A DNA stretch of 64,000 bases from Apoda limacodes (Eukaryota > Arthropoda > Insecta > Lepidoptera > Limacodidae): positions 1,803,001 to 1,867,000 of the forward strand of contig OX291553.1 of NCBI GenBank assembly GCA_946406115.1. Reading direction: 5' to 3'. The number at the start of each line of letters is the position of its first letter. The stretch's first letter is position 1. The notes under the pieces were generated by a model. The model made no database searches. It was not told where the DNA came from and saw only the letters and a list, made by a program, of their open reading frames with translations. The position numbers and the translations under genes are program-made. Positions 9,967 through 22,595 of this stretch are shown piece by piece.

Positions 9967-11702
9967 CCCAAAGGAAAAATCACACGGTGTAAGTTATGCA
10001 TGCGATGAGTGAAAACATCAAATTTTTAGATAGATTCAGTTCCTTTTCTAAACTATTATTGATACCATTGGATAGTTCATGAAGCACTTTCAGGATCAAT
10101 AATCAGTATATCGATATCCTGTAGGGTTCAGAAATAATCGCGTTGGATCGTTTATCGTTTCCACCGTGAATAATCTGTATAAGTTTTGGTTATATGCGGT
10201 AAAAATATGAGGTAGTTAAGTTAACGAATTTTAGCAATGTTATTACCTTTATTGCTCAAATAAATAAAATTGAAGTGTGTTTGTGATTTTAGATTTTTTC
10301 GGTTCTGATATATATTTCTGCTGGAAAATACGTACCTTAAACAGGTCTAACGTCAATTTTTTTTTGTCTGTTTGATATTATATTCAACTTCATTTTACTC
10401 AGAAGATTAACGCTATACCTACATGATCCTAGATGGCAGTACTTAAAAGTGTGAGAGACAAAATTACTTTACCAAAAGTAGCCGACTTTAAAAAAGAAGG
10501 AGGTTCCCAATTCGTTGAAATATTTTTTTATGTATGTTCCCCGATTAGTCGAAGACGCCTGGACCGACTAGAGAAAATCTTTTTTTACGTTAAAGGGTAT
10601 ACGTCACATGAGGTCCCATATTAATGAAGTAAACTTTCAAAATCAATAATGTTAATCTGGAATTGGTAAAATGCATTTTTTGTTGATGATTGTAAAAAAA
10701 TTGTTACGAGTATGGATGTTTTTAGTGCATGAGAAAAAAAATATAACTTTCAAACAAAACAAAACAACCGGCTTCAAAAATGTGCACTGAAAATATAACT
10801 ATCTGAATAACAGTTTGAAATTGGTGTTGTGCAAGTGAAGTGTGTTTACACTGTTAGGTAGATAGACACCAACTTCAAACTGTAATTCAGATCAGATTTT
10901 AGGAAATAAGTCATTAATTTTACCTTTTTAGTGCATCTTCTTAAAGCCAGTTGTATTTTTTGTTTCTATTTCGATATCCTGTATGATTTAGAAATAATCG
11001 AGTGAGATCACTTTTCGTTTCCACCCTTTATATGTGTCTATACATTGTTGTATTTTTTAGTAGCACACGAAACTGAGAATTCAGCACAAGAGTCATACAC
11101 ACTCAAACTCGCCTTTTTTTTCTCTCAGTTTGAGTTTTTCTACAAATGTAAAATATTTCCGTATTTACAACCCGTGTTTTTTCAGGAGACTTGTTACTCT
11201 TTCACCTCAATTAGGGACATTGTTGAAACCCTCACTGGAGATGAAAGTCATTTGGAAATTCGGAATTAATTAATTTACTTTCGAATTGACGTGAAAACTC
11301 ACCCTTCTACCCAACAGTAGTTAGAGGCAGACATCTGCTGAAAGGCTTTTTAAATTAGAATTGTAAATTAAGAGAATAGTCCAATGTGTAATAATCAGAA
11401 AAATAAATATTACTATTTTTTGACTTATAACTTGAACTTTCAAATAGAAAGGTTTTAATTGTTTATGGTTTCACCTACAAAAATATCTGAACTCTTATAC
11501 AAATACCTATTCATTCCCATTTTGCCTTGAAGGGGATTATTTTCTTAAAACGGTGAAATGCATCAATCTTTATTTTGGATCTAAAGACTAAATCCCCAAA
11601 TGTTGTTATTAGTATTTATTTATGATCCTTCTTTGGCACTCTCAAAATTCTTAACACTTTTAATATGAAAGCTTACGCGTTTACGCTAATAAGCGTATTA
11701 CA
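9967..11702. other. Intergenic DNA with scattered repeat pieces
   Basis: I see no host gene. A block starting CGATATCCTGTAGGGTTCAG (10112-10175) recurs in diverged form at 10970-11035, about 860 bp away, in the same orientation. Between them, 10475-10560 carries the GCCGACTTTAAAAAAGAAGG and TATGTATGTTCCCCGATTA phrases of a common lepidopteran repeat. An oppositely oriented piece (AACCGGCTTCAAAAA) is near 10770. A single non-autonomous element with repeated ends is possible but not proven. Confidence 0.5.
10801..10892. repeat. Strong hairpin: 27-bp arms around a 38-base loop
   Basis: The left arm 10801-10827 (ATCTGAATAACAGTTTG...) pairs with 10866-10892 with two mismatches. The 92-base length is in the range of precursor microRNAs, but a transposon remnant is equally likely given the repeats around it. 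No expression evidence. Confidence 0.6.
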
Positions 11703-12420
11703 TTACTCTTTAAAAAAAAGGAACAAAATCAAAACACTTCTCTGAGAAAAGCGATGCGAACACGCCTCCAAGGAGCGAGAATGACAGGCAATGAAAGTCT
11801 CAGTAGAAAGAGAGGAGACAACCTCAAGGTGGACAGCCTTCGTAACAAGACACAAAAATACGCAGAAGTATGCGTTGACCACCTTGGCGTTGAGCATGGT
11901 AGAAGTCTTAATGTTAAAGGGACCTGCAAAATTAGTTCCAACATTAGAAAAGACTCGAGAAGAGTTTTCTCGATCGGGAGGAAAATCGCCCATTTGTAGC
12001 TGAGTCAAAGCTGCCTTGAGCCTTAAACAGGGTATGCACTTAAAGAGCACACTCTTCATAATCCTTCGAGCCGAAATAATCCAAAACTCGTTGAAGTATG
12101 GAAAGAAGACTGCTGAGTCCCGCATGAAGGTCAAGTGGCTATCCTTCGGTAAAAGTGGCGGATGCCGAGTTCCGTAAGGCAAGTTTTCATGAAGTAATCG
12201 GCCAGCTACGCAAATGAGTCCGCGATCGTCGATAAATGGGTTAAGTCTGGTAAAAGCTCCTTTGCTCTTGGAGCGACAAGCTTGAAGATCCTTTATTAAA
12301 GTATCATCGAATCTAAACAAAGTGGAGGGTCAATTTTTGCCACCAGGACGCGTAAAACTGGAAGGGGATCCACCAACTCCAGACTAGAAGAAGGCCACCC
12401 TGATTCTGGTCCAAATAGTC
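11703..12420 (-). pseudogene. BEL/Pao retrotransposon pol remnant (integrase N-part)
   Basis: A 205-residue minus-strand frame (12320-11703) matches BEL/Pao integrase. It has a zinc-binding-like region ending in CIPCLRLKA, then VGTNFAGPF, then CLVTKAVHLEVVSSLSTETFIA. In the family the VGxDYAGPF block holds the first catalytic Asp; here it is Asn, so the enzyme would be inactive. The His part of the zinc domain is degenerate as well. Bases 12321-12420 hold the preceding linker in broken frames. The rest of the integrase and the LTRs are not found here. Confidence 0.85.
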
Positions 12421-15290
12421 ATTCAGGTCCCCACCAAAGTCGCCTTTCCTCACCCCCCTTATTATTTTGATAATATAAATAACATAATAAAATGTGAGAG
12501 GAAACTTCGAAGCCTCTGCCCAGTGTCACTCACACAGAGAGAAATCAAAAGAATCTAATAATAATTATTATTGATGTAGATAATTATTTTATTTAGCCAA
12601 ACGTGATCGTCAAAAGTAGTAGGATCCGGAAACCGTTGTGTCAAACAAGTAGTAAACCCAGTTCTTTTGAAGGTACGTCAGAGTAATATAGCAAACAAGA
12701 GTATACAAAAGACGCATAAAATAAAAAAATCAAGAAAATTAATTTAGATAAATTTACGATCATAAATTACGTTCATTTTGAGTTTTCACCATTTTTAAAG
12801 TTGTGATATAACCTAATCTCCTTTTTTATATGTGTATAACAAACAACACCTACACAAAGCAAATACTCGAATATCATAGCTAGAGGACACAGGCACTAAA
12901 GAGTAATATGATTTTCCTGTTATCGCTGCGCAAAGGAACCAAAATTTTTGCTACTTTCACGTTTGAAAATAAAATCCATATGCATGTTAAATCCATTTAT
13001 TTTGGTAGAGTGGGAACTTGGTAGCTAAGTGTTTGGGACCCTTTCTGACTAGGACCTGAAGGTAGGTTTATGGGGCGCCCCTTTGCGATGTACATCAGAG
13101 CTCACCTACACTAGCTACCCAGTCAAAATAGTACAACCCTACTAACGCCGTTGGATACATGGATTACACATATTAATTACTGTATCTCTTGGTAGACCTA
13201 GATGTTAAGTGGGCTATATAATTATTATGGCTGGTATAATCTTAGTTCCCACTTTTACTTTTATTGAAGGTTTTGCTGCACCTAGCTGAAAACGTCGCAG
13301 AACAAGGTCCTAATATATATTTATTCCTGTTGAGGTAATTGAGCAACAATGGCAAAAAATGGCAAACTCGACATTACGATGTTTCGCCGTTAGATTAGAC
13401 ATCTTTAATTAAAATTAGCCCTTCGAGGGCTACCGGAAATAAATTATTTGAAGCCCGGTAGTGGTTGTGGTTTGTGAAAACCTGAACTTTTCATCTAATA
13501 ACTTCTAATATAAATGTATTTAGTAACTATTAATGGTGAAACAACCCAGCCGTAATTTGTATCCACGCGGTTCTTAGACATCTCTTCGTGATCCACAACT
13601 GTCGACAGTGATTCGAGCAGCGATTCTTCAAGATGTAATTTCTAAATAATGAACTGTGCTGGACGTATGACGATAAATGGTTCTATTGCCAAAACCCCAC
13701 ACTACATCACACCATACCAGATTGTCATCACCCTACCGGCCTTCAGATATTGGTAATTATTCTCAATAATAGAAAATGTTCACATTTCTAAATATAAAAT
13801 ACTCGATATGTTAGTCTATTTAACTACAAAATTCTCAATTTATATTTTGACATTGATGTCGTGTGTTTGTTTAACTTTACCACTTTAACTACAAGCCGCG
13901 GTGATGTTTGATTTCAATCCTCCTTATCGTCTTTTAATAAATGTTTTGACCGTTCATAAATACTTGGTGTTCTATCTTACAGATATTCGGTAACTATTCA
14001 ATTCATTAATTGCTCATTAACAAAATTAACCTTATCGTTTCTTTTCTCCAACGGATTTCCGGTAATCTTAATTACAAGAAAAGACAAAAATCTGGTAATA
14101 AATTTACTAATTGATTATTATGTTTTAACATTAATCTATTATTTTCAGAAAAATCTAATACGAAATATCAATTTTATTATGTTTACATTAGATTAGTCAA
14201 AATCTATGTTTTGAATAAACGGTTTGTTATTAACAAAAATAAATAAACAAAATATATGGCAAATACTACAAAAATAATTCTTGATTTACTGTAAGCCGTT
14301 TAATTTTAAACGCTAGATTTCTGAACAGTATTATCCTGATATCCTGATAAAAGTTACGAAACTACCTTTGAAGTGTATATGAAGTGTGACGTCATTTAAT
14401 AACAAAAGCTACGTCCAATCATCGTTCATCTTAAAAGGATCCATTCTCGCGCTGCTGGTGCAAAATATTCGTGCCTAAAGCCCAAATTGTGTTGATGGTT
14501 AGGATTTGTAAGTTTACTTTACCTATTTTTGTAACATACTTTTAACGATTTTGTTCTAAGATTTAATATTTTATATTTAAGTCATTGGTACTTATATTTT
14601 GTTAGCCAAACCTTTCATAAAATAAATCATAACTTCTTCTCAGTTAATGTATTAAAAAACTGAACTTGTATATTTAAACGCGCCATTCTAATTTAGAAAT
14701 GCATTTTGCTATAGGTAGTAGGTTTATTGAGAATTGTTTACTAATTCGCATCTTCACGCTGAAGCTTAAATAAAAACATTGCATCACAGAATGTTAAGGC
14801 ATAAATATTGTATCTATCGTCACAATTGCACCAGAAATTATTATGTCATTGGCTATAAAAGACAATCAAATAATAATTTGCTTAAAATATACCGTACCAC
14901 TTTTAATTTATCACATTAAGTTAGAATAATTACATTTATTTATTTATTTATTAGTACAGCCACATCAAACATTTATAATACTAAACTCACATTACACTTT
15001 AGATCTGATATGCCTAACAGCACTGGCGTACGTAGTATTCACAATAATATAATTCAAATCACTAAGACAAATTACAAACCAGTTACACATTAAACATTTA
15101 CAAAAAAAAATTTGCAGAAGAATAAAACATAAAAAATTAACAAAGAGTAATCTATAACTCTGGAGTCATGGTTTTCAGTATATAATTTTTGAATATCGGT
15201 AATGATTGCTGAAATATATCAAGATTATTTATTTTCCGTTTTACTTACGTTCCGTTTGAACGCGCAAACGTTACAATATACAAACACAAG
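12421..15290. other. AT-rich intergenic DNA, no gene seen
   Basis: I see no supported gene in about 2.9 kb. At 13008-13255 a short inverted pair (GAGTGGGAACT ... AGTTCCCACTTT) may mark a small element. At 14387-14394 there is a palindromic TGACGTCA followed by slightly GC-rich DNA to about 14510. At 14937 a TTTATTTATTTATTAG run begins a block that could be a LINE or SINE tail on the minus strand. Confidence 0.4.
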
Positions 15291-15573
15291 AATATGAATA
15301 ATAATAGAAATACAATCATAAATACAAACATGAGTACGAATAGCAATATAAATAGTTTTTAATTCCTAGGTTCCTTAAATAAGAAAAAAGGATAATCTAG
15401 GATTAGAAATTATTTAATTTATAATAATAAGATAACAAAGGTGAGTCGTTGTGTCGACGGGATTTTTGAATCGTAACTGATCTGTCCGTTTTATTCAAAA
15501 TCCGGCTCCGTAACCTAGTAGCAGTCTCGCTGTGTTGCCAGCACCTCAGTTTCGAAATGAATATGTTTGAACA
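15291..15573 (-). repeat. Probable 3' LTR start of the adjacent BEL/Pao copy
   Basis: On the minus strand the pol frame ends at 15614. It is followed by a purine-rich GCGGGGAA tract and then TGTTCAAACATATTC at 15573, the place where a 3' LTR should begin. An AATAAA signal lies inside the presumed LTR (near 15490). The far end is not visible: no second LTR is available for comparison, so the lower boundary is a guess. Confidence 0.45.
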
Positions 15574-15613
15574 TATTCCCCGCGTTGAAGTATATAGTTC
15601 AAAATTTTATATG

Positions 15614-17297
15614 TTACGCCTCCAATGGCAGTGGACAAATGTTGTTAAAACCTCTTTTCAAAATACCTTTTTTTGTTTGTATGTCTGCGACTCGAACTGA
15701 GCCGTCTCTTCCAGGATGAACCCGAATTATCCGCCCAAGCAGCCACAGAAGGAGTGGTATGCCCTTTTCTTTAATGATAACTAGCGCTCCGACGACTATG
15801 TTGCCTGTAGATGACTGCCATTTCAGCTTCTTCTTAAAAGTGAAACGTATTCTATTTGGAGCCTATTCCAAAAATGTTGTTTCAGTACTTCTATCCTCTG
15901 AAATCTCAGAAGAGCGCCTTTACTTCTGTTAGTGATTTGCGAACTTGGAACACACAAAAGTGGCCGCCCAATAAGGAAGTGAGCAGGTGGGAGTGGAGTA
16001 AAATCGGAAGGATCATCGGATAAAGGTGTTAAAGGACGCGAGTTAAGAACTGCTTCAATTTTACTCAAACATGTAGACATTTCTTCAAATGTCAAATGAG
16101 TTAAAATTAATATACGACGGAGATGATGCTTTACTGATTTTACAGCAGATTCCCAAAGACCACCCCAGTGGGGAGTGTAAGGTGGTGAGAAATTTAATTT
16201 AATATTAAATTCAGAAATGCCTGTTTGAACATCTGGTGAATTCAGAAGCTGAATTAGTTCGTTATAAGTGCCAGTAAAATAGGTAGCATTGTCACAAAAA
16301 ATTGATGCAGGTTTACCACGACAAGCAATAAAACGCTTAAAAGTTGCTATAAAGGCTTCTTAGGTGAGCTCTGACACTAATTATAAATGAACAGCCTTTA
16401 CTGCTAGGCATACAAATATGTATATGTATGATTTAATAAGTTTATATCCCGTACCTTTACGTTCAGCTATCAGCACTGGTCCAGCATAGTCAATACCAGT
16501 GTCAAAAGATGGAAATTGTAAATGAAGACGTTCTTTAGGTAAATTACCCATTATTGGGTTAACTGGTTTCCCGAATCCCGAAAACATTTTACACATGAGT
16601 GTACAGTTTTTTTTGCTAAATTCCTACCACCGAGTGGCCAAAATTTCTGTCTGATTTGAGCAAGTAATAACTGAGGACCTGCATGAAGAAGTTTTAAATG
16701 GTAACTTTCGAAAATTAATTTAGTAATATGATGCCTACTACACAAGATTATAGGATGTTTTACGTCATCACTGTAAAACGAATTATTTAACCTGCCACCA
16801 ACTCTAATCAAGTTATTGTTGTCGAAATAAGGCGATAAAGAAAGCAATTTATTTTTTGAGGGTAGTGATTTTCAAAATGATAATAGTAGGTATTTTCAGG
16901 AAACATGTTTTTCTGTGCTATTTTCAAAATGAAGTTTTGAGCAGAATTAATCTCAGATATTTGTAATGGCCCTTTTAATTTTGGTTTATTTTTTGAAACA
17001 TTATTTATGAATCTTTTTACGTAGGCTAGTGTTCTAATTAGTTTTGAAAAGTTAGAGCTTTTATTGATAATTTGCATATTTGAATTATAAGTCAGGTCTG
17101 TATTTGATATTCCAGTTAGCAAACTAGTAGATGTTTCTGGTAATTCTGTGACTAATTTTGGTTTTTTAGGCCACTGAGTTGGGTCCTTTGCAAGGAATTT
17201 TGGTCCAAACCAGCACAGGTCACAGGATAAAATGTTTTTCGCATTAATTCCGCGTGAAATAATATCTGCCGGTTTGTCCCTGGTAGGAACAAAGTTA
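15614..17297 (-). pseudogene. BEL/Pao pol: RNase H end, integrase and C-terminal domain, broken
   Basis: Reading from 17297 downward: the end of the RNase H region (PTRDKPADIISRG ... CDLCWFGPKFL ... WPKKPKL); a linker; the integrase zinc domain (HPIILCSRHHITKLIF ... CVKCFRDSG); the catalytic core with TGIDYAGPV and FCDNATYFTGTYNELIQLL, with the glutamate in KIEAVLNSRPL; and the DUF5641-type end (LLWLLGRIIRVHPGRDG ... CPLPLEA, stop 15614-15616). Two in-frame stops (16381-16383 and 16360-16362) and frameshifts near 16560-16610 and 16850 disable it. It starts abruptly inside RNase H, so RT, protease and Gag are missing. Confidence 0.88.
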
Positions 17298-18717
17298 TAT
17301 ATATAGGTAGGTAGGAATAAAATATGAATTCGAATATCGATTTATTCAAACCGGAAGACGAACTCAAATATGAACACGAAAACGAATCTAAACATAAACA
17401 CAAAAAAAAAAAAGAACGAGTTGCACTCCGGGAGTGCCGCCAGAAGTGAAAACCTTTACACACGATTCGCGCTTAACACTCAAATATGTCACAAGACATG
17501 TCTTTGACATTGTCAAGAAATAATAATGTTTGTTTATTTACTTTTTTGACGTAGTATATTTGACATCGCAATCTGTCATAGAATTAAAATTCCATATCCA
17601 ACCTCCCTGTACTACTCATAATCGCGAATACTAAAAATAAAAATTATAAAAGGCGTGGCATTACGGTTTCCGTATTTTACAAAGACAAAGATGCACTTTG
17701 TTCAATTTCCATATTTTAAACACTTTATATACACGAATTTTACGAATACACAGCAGTATGGCCACTTCACAGACGGTCGAGCCATCAGCTGTCACCATCC
17801 ATGGATGCACGTAGCACGCTGTAAAATAAACACACACGACCATTCGCGCAAGCGCCCTGCGCCGCCTAAACGAAACAGCTGGCGCAGGCATACATTTTCG
17901 CCGCGCCGTAGAAAGAGAAGGGGATACTCCCTCTCCTACGCCGCGCCAGCTGTCTACTCTCCATCCGTCTTACGAATTTTCACGATCAGGACACGTGACC
18001 TGACGCGAGTTTATCATTTTTTACCCATACCAAAAAAAGTGCACAACGTCGCTAAAGAAGTTTTCACTTCAAAAAATTAATAGATATACGAATTCGAAAA
18101 AAAAAATAATTTATATTTAACACAAGTTCATACTAAATACAATACTACTCTACTAATACTTAATAGATACTCTTTTGTTGCGACAAGCCAAAAAGGCCCT
18201 CACTCAGTTTTAAGCTGCAGCAGTAAGCCACAGCACTGATTTTCAGCGAGGACCTAGTGTTTGTCGTCGGAACTACGAAACAGTTTACAAATTAATTACA
18301 TAATTTCACTACAAAGACTATTATTTTATTTACAAAAAAAATAACAATATAATATGGTTATTACATTAAGTTAAGAAATTAGAATTATGTTAGTATTACG
18401 GTTTTCCAATTAAAACTGCTGATGCTATAATATGCTATTGGCTATACTATAATAAATTAAATAAATATACAAAATATTTTGCGACGGATTACATACTTTA
18501 CTTTGCATACTTATGTACAAAAACAAACAATAAAAATTAACGAGTTTGGGCTGTATGGCCTGCTATTGTGGGAAATAAAAAAATAACGTAGACTTACATG
18601 TTATTATCTATGACCGACAAATACTTGCTTTGATCTATGACTTTTACAGTTGGAAAAATATAAACAGGGTTTTATTAAAATTTTATTGTGTAAAGTGTCG
18701 GTGTTTTGAATTAAACT
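17298..18717. other. AT-rich DNA with degenerate ACGAAC-like runs, no gene seen
   Basis: 17320-17400 has an irregular short-period pattern (GAACTCAAATATGAACACGAAAACGAA), echoed at 15290-15350 and 20620-20770. 17655-18080 holds an open frame of 141 codons, but it is basic and of low complexity, lacks a domain, and overlaps palindromic GC-rich DNA (a CGCCGCGCC pair around 17870-17955). I do not call it a gene. Confidence 0.4.
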
Positions 18718-20482
18718 AATAAACTTATGGTAATTCTTTACTTTCCAAGGACGTAAGATTTTTACGTAATAAAAATTTCTATTGATAGAATACCACATTT
18801 ATATACAAAGATGAAAATCAGAAACTCTCGGAGGACACTAGGTTTTTCGTAAAATAAATAAATTAATTTCATACAAAATCAGCCATTACACAACAATAAA
18901 TATCTACAAAAACAAAACGCATGAGAGGAGAAAATAACAAAAACATAACATGTTGCCAGTATTCAACAATCGAGTATTTACTCTGTAAACTAATAATCGA
19001 TAAAAAAATTAGTGTCGGACAACCGTCCGGAATCGTGACAACTTGTGCCTTTCACTTTTTATGTCTGTCTCTCTCGCTCTTAGGCGGGCTAACCATGCCG
19101 CGTGCCTCTCACTCGCTCTCATTGTGAGCGCATAACGTGAGCGGAGCGTAACGCAGTTTCTTGAAGTGTCACCCGGCAAACCAATTTATAAGACGTTGTC
19201 ACGTCAAAAAAAATCTAAGTAAAATTTTAAGAGGTACTTATTTAGTATAGTCACGGCGACTCACTTTGGAACATAAAAACTTGCGCGTAAAGCCAAGCGA
19301 AGCACATGAAAATTAGCGGGCAAACCCGAGCGGAGTGTGCCGCGGCAGCGGCTGGCGAGCGCCAGAACCAACTTCTACTTATTTAGTATAGTCACGGCGA
19401 CCCACTTTGGAACATGAAAACTTGCGCGCGATGCCAAGCGGAGCACATGAAAATTAACGCGTGAAGCCGAGCAGAGCGTGCCGCGGCAGCGGCCGGCGAT
19501 TGCCAGACCCAATTTCTACTTATTTAGTATAGTCACGGCGACCCACTTTGGGATATGTAAACTTGCGCGCGAGGCCAAGCAGAGCACATGAAAATAAGCG
19601 CGCGACAATTACACTAAATAAGTACAAATTGGTTCTGGCGCTCGCCGGCCGCTGCCGCGGCTTGCTCCGCTTCGCGCGCTAATTTCCATGTGCTCCGCTT
19701 GGCTTTGCGCGCAAGTTTTTTTATTTCAACCAACTTGAACTTATTTAGTGTAGTCACGGCGACCCACTTTGGAACATAAGAACTTGTGCGCAAAATCAAG
19801 CGGAGCACATGAAAGTAAGCGCGCGAAGCCGAGCGGAGCGGCCCGCGGTAGCGGCCTGCGAGCGCCAGAACCAATTTGTACTTAGTTAGCCCCCTATTAT
19901 TATAGCAGGCCGGCGAGCGCCAGAAACAAATTGTACCTGTGTCACTCAGATCAATAAACCAGTGTCTACCCTGCTCCCCCCCCCCCCCCCTACTCCTGCC
20001 AAACAATTCTAAATTAGAACAATTTGTTTCTGGCACTTCGCCGGCCTCTGCCGCGGTACGCTTCACTCGGCTCGTGCGGTGTTTACCATGTAACCTAATG
20101 GCTCGTCGCTTCGCTCCTCACCACCTAACTTGGCAAGGTTTGGATTCGCTGCCAGTTTTTGATTTTATTGGAGTATATAAATATGCTTTTCTATCGATTA
20201 AAATTAGAGAAAAGTAAGTAAAATCGATTGAATCCTGTGTTTATTTTTTTCTTTAGACTGGCAAGTATTTTCGTGAAAAAAAAGTTTTGTATTTTCAAAT
20301 GTTGGTGTGTAATGGCGGGTTTTGTATGAAATCAATTTAGTTTTTTTCGTGAAAATCTAGTGTCCTTCGAGAGTTTTTGAATTTTACCTGTGTATTTAAA
20401 TGTGGTGTTCTATTAGTTAAAACCATCGTTACGTAAAAATCTCACGTTTTTGGAAAGTAAAGAATTACCAAACTTATTACTA
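18718..20482. mobile_element. Foldback-like element: ~200-bp inverted arms around GC-rich repeats
   Basis: The left arm (18718-18920) and right arm (20283-20482) are inverted copies. Shared phrases read inward from both sides: AAAGTAAAGAATTACCA, ACGTAAAAATC, TAGTGTCC.CGAGAGTTT, TTTTGTATGAAAT and GTGTAATGG. Weaker pairing (an ATCGAT box) extends to about 19010 and 20193. The 1.36 kb between them is unusually GC-rich and is built from direct and inverted copies of a 141-bp unit. No transposase is visible and no target duplication was recognised. Foldback or long-TIR non-autonomous element is my best description. Confidence 0.65.
19235..19880. repeat. 141-bp GC-rich satellite-like unit, direct and inverted copies
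   Basis: Units start with TACTTATTTAGTATAGTCAC at 19235, 19376 and 19517 (period exactly 141 bp). Each contains ACTTTGG, CTTGCGCG, a GCCAAGCGGAGCACATGAAAA box, a CCGCGGCAGCGGC box and GCGCCAGAACCAA. The third unit is cut at about 19604, and an inverted unit follows (19605-19735). A further direct unit (about 19737-19880) and partial inverted pieces continue to about 20080 around a run of more than ten C (from about 19978). Confidence 0.85.
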
Positions 20483-22305
20483 AAAGTCATTCTAATATGT
20501 GTAATTTATAACAAGGAAGAAAATATTTGTGCATATTGTGTCGAATTTTGTATTAATACGGGTTCTTTGTGAATATGCACAAAATTACTGAAAAGTTATT
20601 GAGGAAGATGAAAACAAACTTCATCACGAGTATGAACATAGAAACAAATACGATTGCGACCCACGGATACGAAGATGAGACTAAACACTGACACAACTAC
20701 GAACAAGAACATGGCAACGAACAACAATTTAACCCAAACACGAACTCGGTAATGGAACGAAAGTATAGTCCCGAAGCTAACACAAAACTAGGTTTACGCC
20801 AAACGCCGTTACATATTAAATGTTTATTTTCATGGTTTGACTTTAAATTACAAAAAAAATCTATCGTGAATATAGTTCACACTCATCATGCCAGTTCTCA
20901 CCCTGATATAGCTAGCTAGTATTTACCCGAAGTTTGCATCTGCCTTACAAGCTCCAAAGTATTGCAGATGCTAATGAGATCAGATTGGAGACATACTCTA
21001 CTCGATAAAATGGACTATGACATCTGCTCAAAGATTGAGACTGCAAGAGTACTACAAATCATCAACAGTGTGTGATTTGCTCTCTGATAGGAAGTCTACT
21101 ACCCCGTCACCAAAGCTCATGTATGGGCGTAAGTTTCCTTCAGACCACATTTAATGACCTAACAAATTATGTGTGTCCTTACTTCACTTTTGTCAAACCA
21201 AAAAAAAGATGAACTCATTACGAAATTGATAGTATTGATACTACATATACAAAAATAAACTTTCAGCTCCGGCTGGATCGATATACAACATTTCCAGATG
21301 CATTTCGCACAAAGTTCGGCTTCTGATCTACAACTCTCTTGTAAAACCTAAGTGAGGGAAACTTATCTGACAGAAATTTACTCCAGAACCCAATTCAAAC
21401 ACTCGAAAATAAAATAATAAAAATCCAATACTATTATGTTAACTGAACGCCTTCCAAAACAATAATACAAAGAAACTAAACTGATGAACATTCCACAACT
21501 ACACTCTTAGAACACCTGCCCATCCACAAAACAATTCACAAACTTACTCAAATATGATGTTTTTAACAGACACATACAAGACTTGTCGGTCTTATTATCT
21601 AGTTCTACCAAAAATAAAAATTTGGGTTAAAAATATTTTGACATTCGCGGGAGCTCAACCACACGACAAACTTTGTAATGTTATAAAAGTAGCGACTACA
21701 CGTCACATTTTTAAAAGAATGCAACCTCCACCGTCTAATTATGATAACTAGTTATTACTGATTATTATCGCAGTTAGCAAAAAGTAAAGAGAACCATGTA
21801 GAAACTGGATCAATTTCAATATGTCACAACCCACACATGGTATAAAAATATATTGAAATATTCTTGTTTTCAGGTAAGTGACCTATGTCTAAATGAGAGT
21901 GATATGTATTTTACTGAGTTTTAAAATTTACCCGACATATACTGTAACTAAATAAATTGTTGTACCTACCTAAGCTACCTATTCCTTTTATTGAAACATT
22001 ACCCTTCCTCTAAATATACTATATCTGCACAAATATAAATACTATTTAATGAAATTTTACTTTACTACAATTTATTTGCGTACTTAGATTTACAAACGCG
22101 CGTCGAGCGTGAATGCTTTCGTATCACATTTTTGTGACCCTTTGTATTTATTTCAAACTGAGTTACTAAAATCTTTTAGCACTGTTTAATCACATTTTTT
22201 TTGCTTTAGTTACTTATTAGACAATAAATAAACTGTGTAGGTAAACATGTAGGTTTGCACTTATTTAATTTGTAAATCAAAAGCTCGCACACGAACTAAA
22301 ATATT
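20483..22305. other. AT-rich DNA with a possible LINE C-terminal remnant
   Basis: No host gene was found. At about 21360-21560 (+) the text PIQTLENKIIKIQYY followed by a NIPQLHS-like block resembles the extreme C-terminus of jockey/CR1-type LINE ORFs, with many stops; I give this about one chance in three. The rest is AT-rich. Confidence 0.35.
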
Positions 22306-22595
22306 TGTTGTGATAGGTAAGAGCGGCAACAGCGCGCCCGCATCCGGCCGCCCCGAAGACGGCGGTCAAGCTGGCAACAGTATTTTTCTCTATATAGCTC
22401 AGGAGCGCCGCTCCTAATTTTCTTCTTCACGTGTGAGACTGTGTCGAACTTTCTTTTTCACACTCGTTGATTTTAGTTCTAAGTCTCTGAACTGAAATTA
22501 GTTTCATGTGGGGCGCAATTACTAGCGGTCCACTTAGTGACACAGTCTCCTCAGTGCAATTCCAAACTAAATCTTGAGTTAACTGTGTTTGTACA
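22306..22595. repeat. Possible solo LTR
   Basis: A locally GC-rich block starts TGTTGTGATAGG (22306) and ends TGTTTGTACA (22595). It has a CTATATAG TATA-like box near 22392 and sits alone in AT-rich DNA. TG...CA ends and an internal TATA box fit an LTR, but no flanking direct repeat is evident and no second copy is present to compare. Confidence 0.3.

Noticed and set aside
17655..18080. 141-codon plus-strand open frame
   Set aside because: Low-complexity, basic, no domain, overlaps GC-rich palindromic DNA; no splice or promoter context.
19614..20217. Open frames of 150 and 92 codons on both strands
   Set aside because: They run through the inverted 141-bp satellite units and the poly-C run; open because of GC-rich repeats, not coding.
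22306..22595. Solo LTR with confirmed target duplication
   Set aside because: The block has TG...CA ends but the flanking bases do not repeat, so it is kept only as a low-confidence feature.
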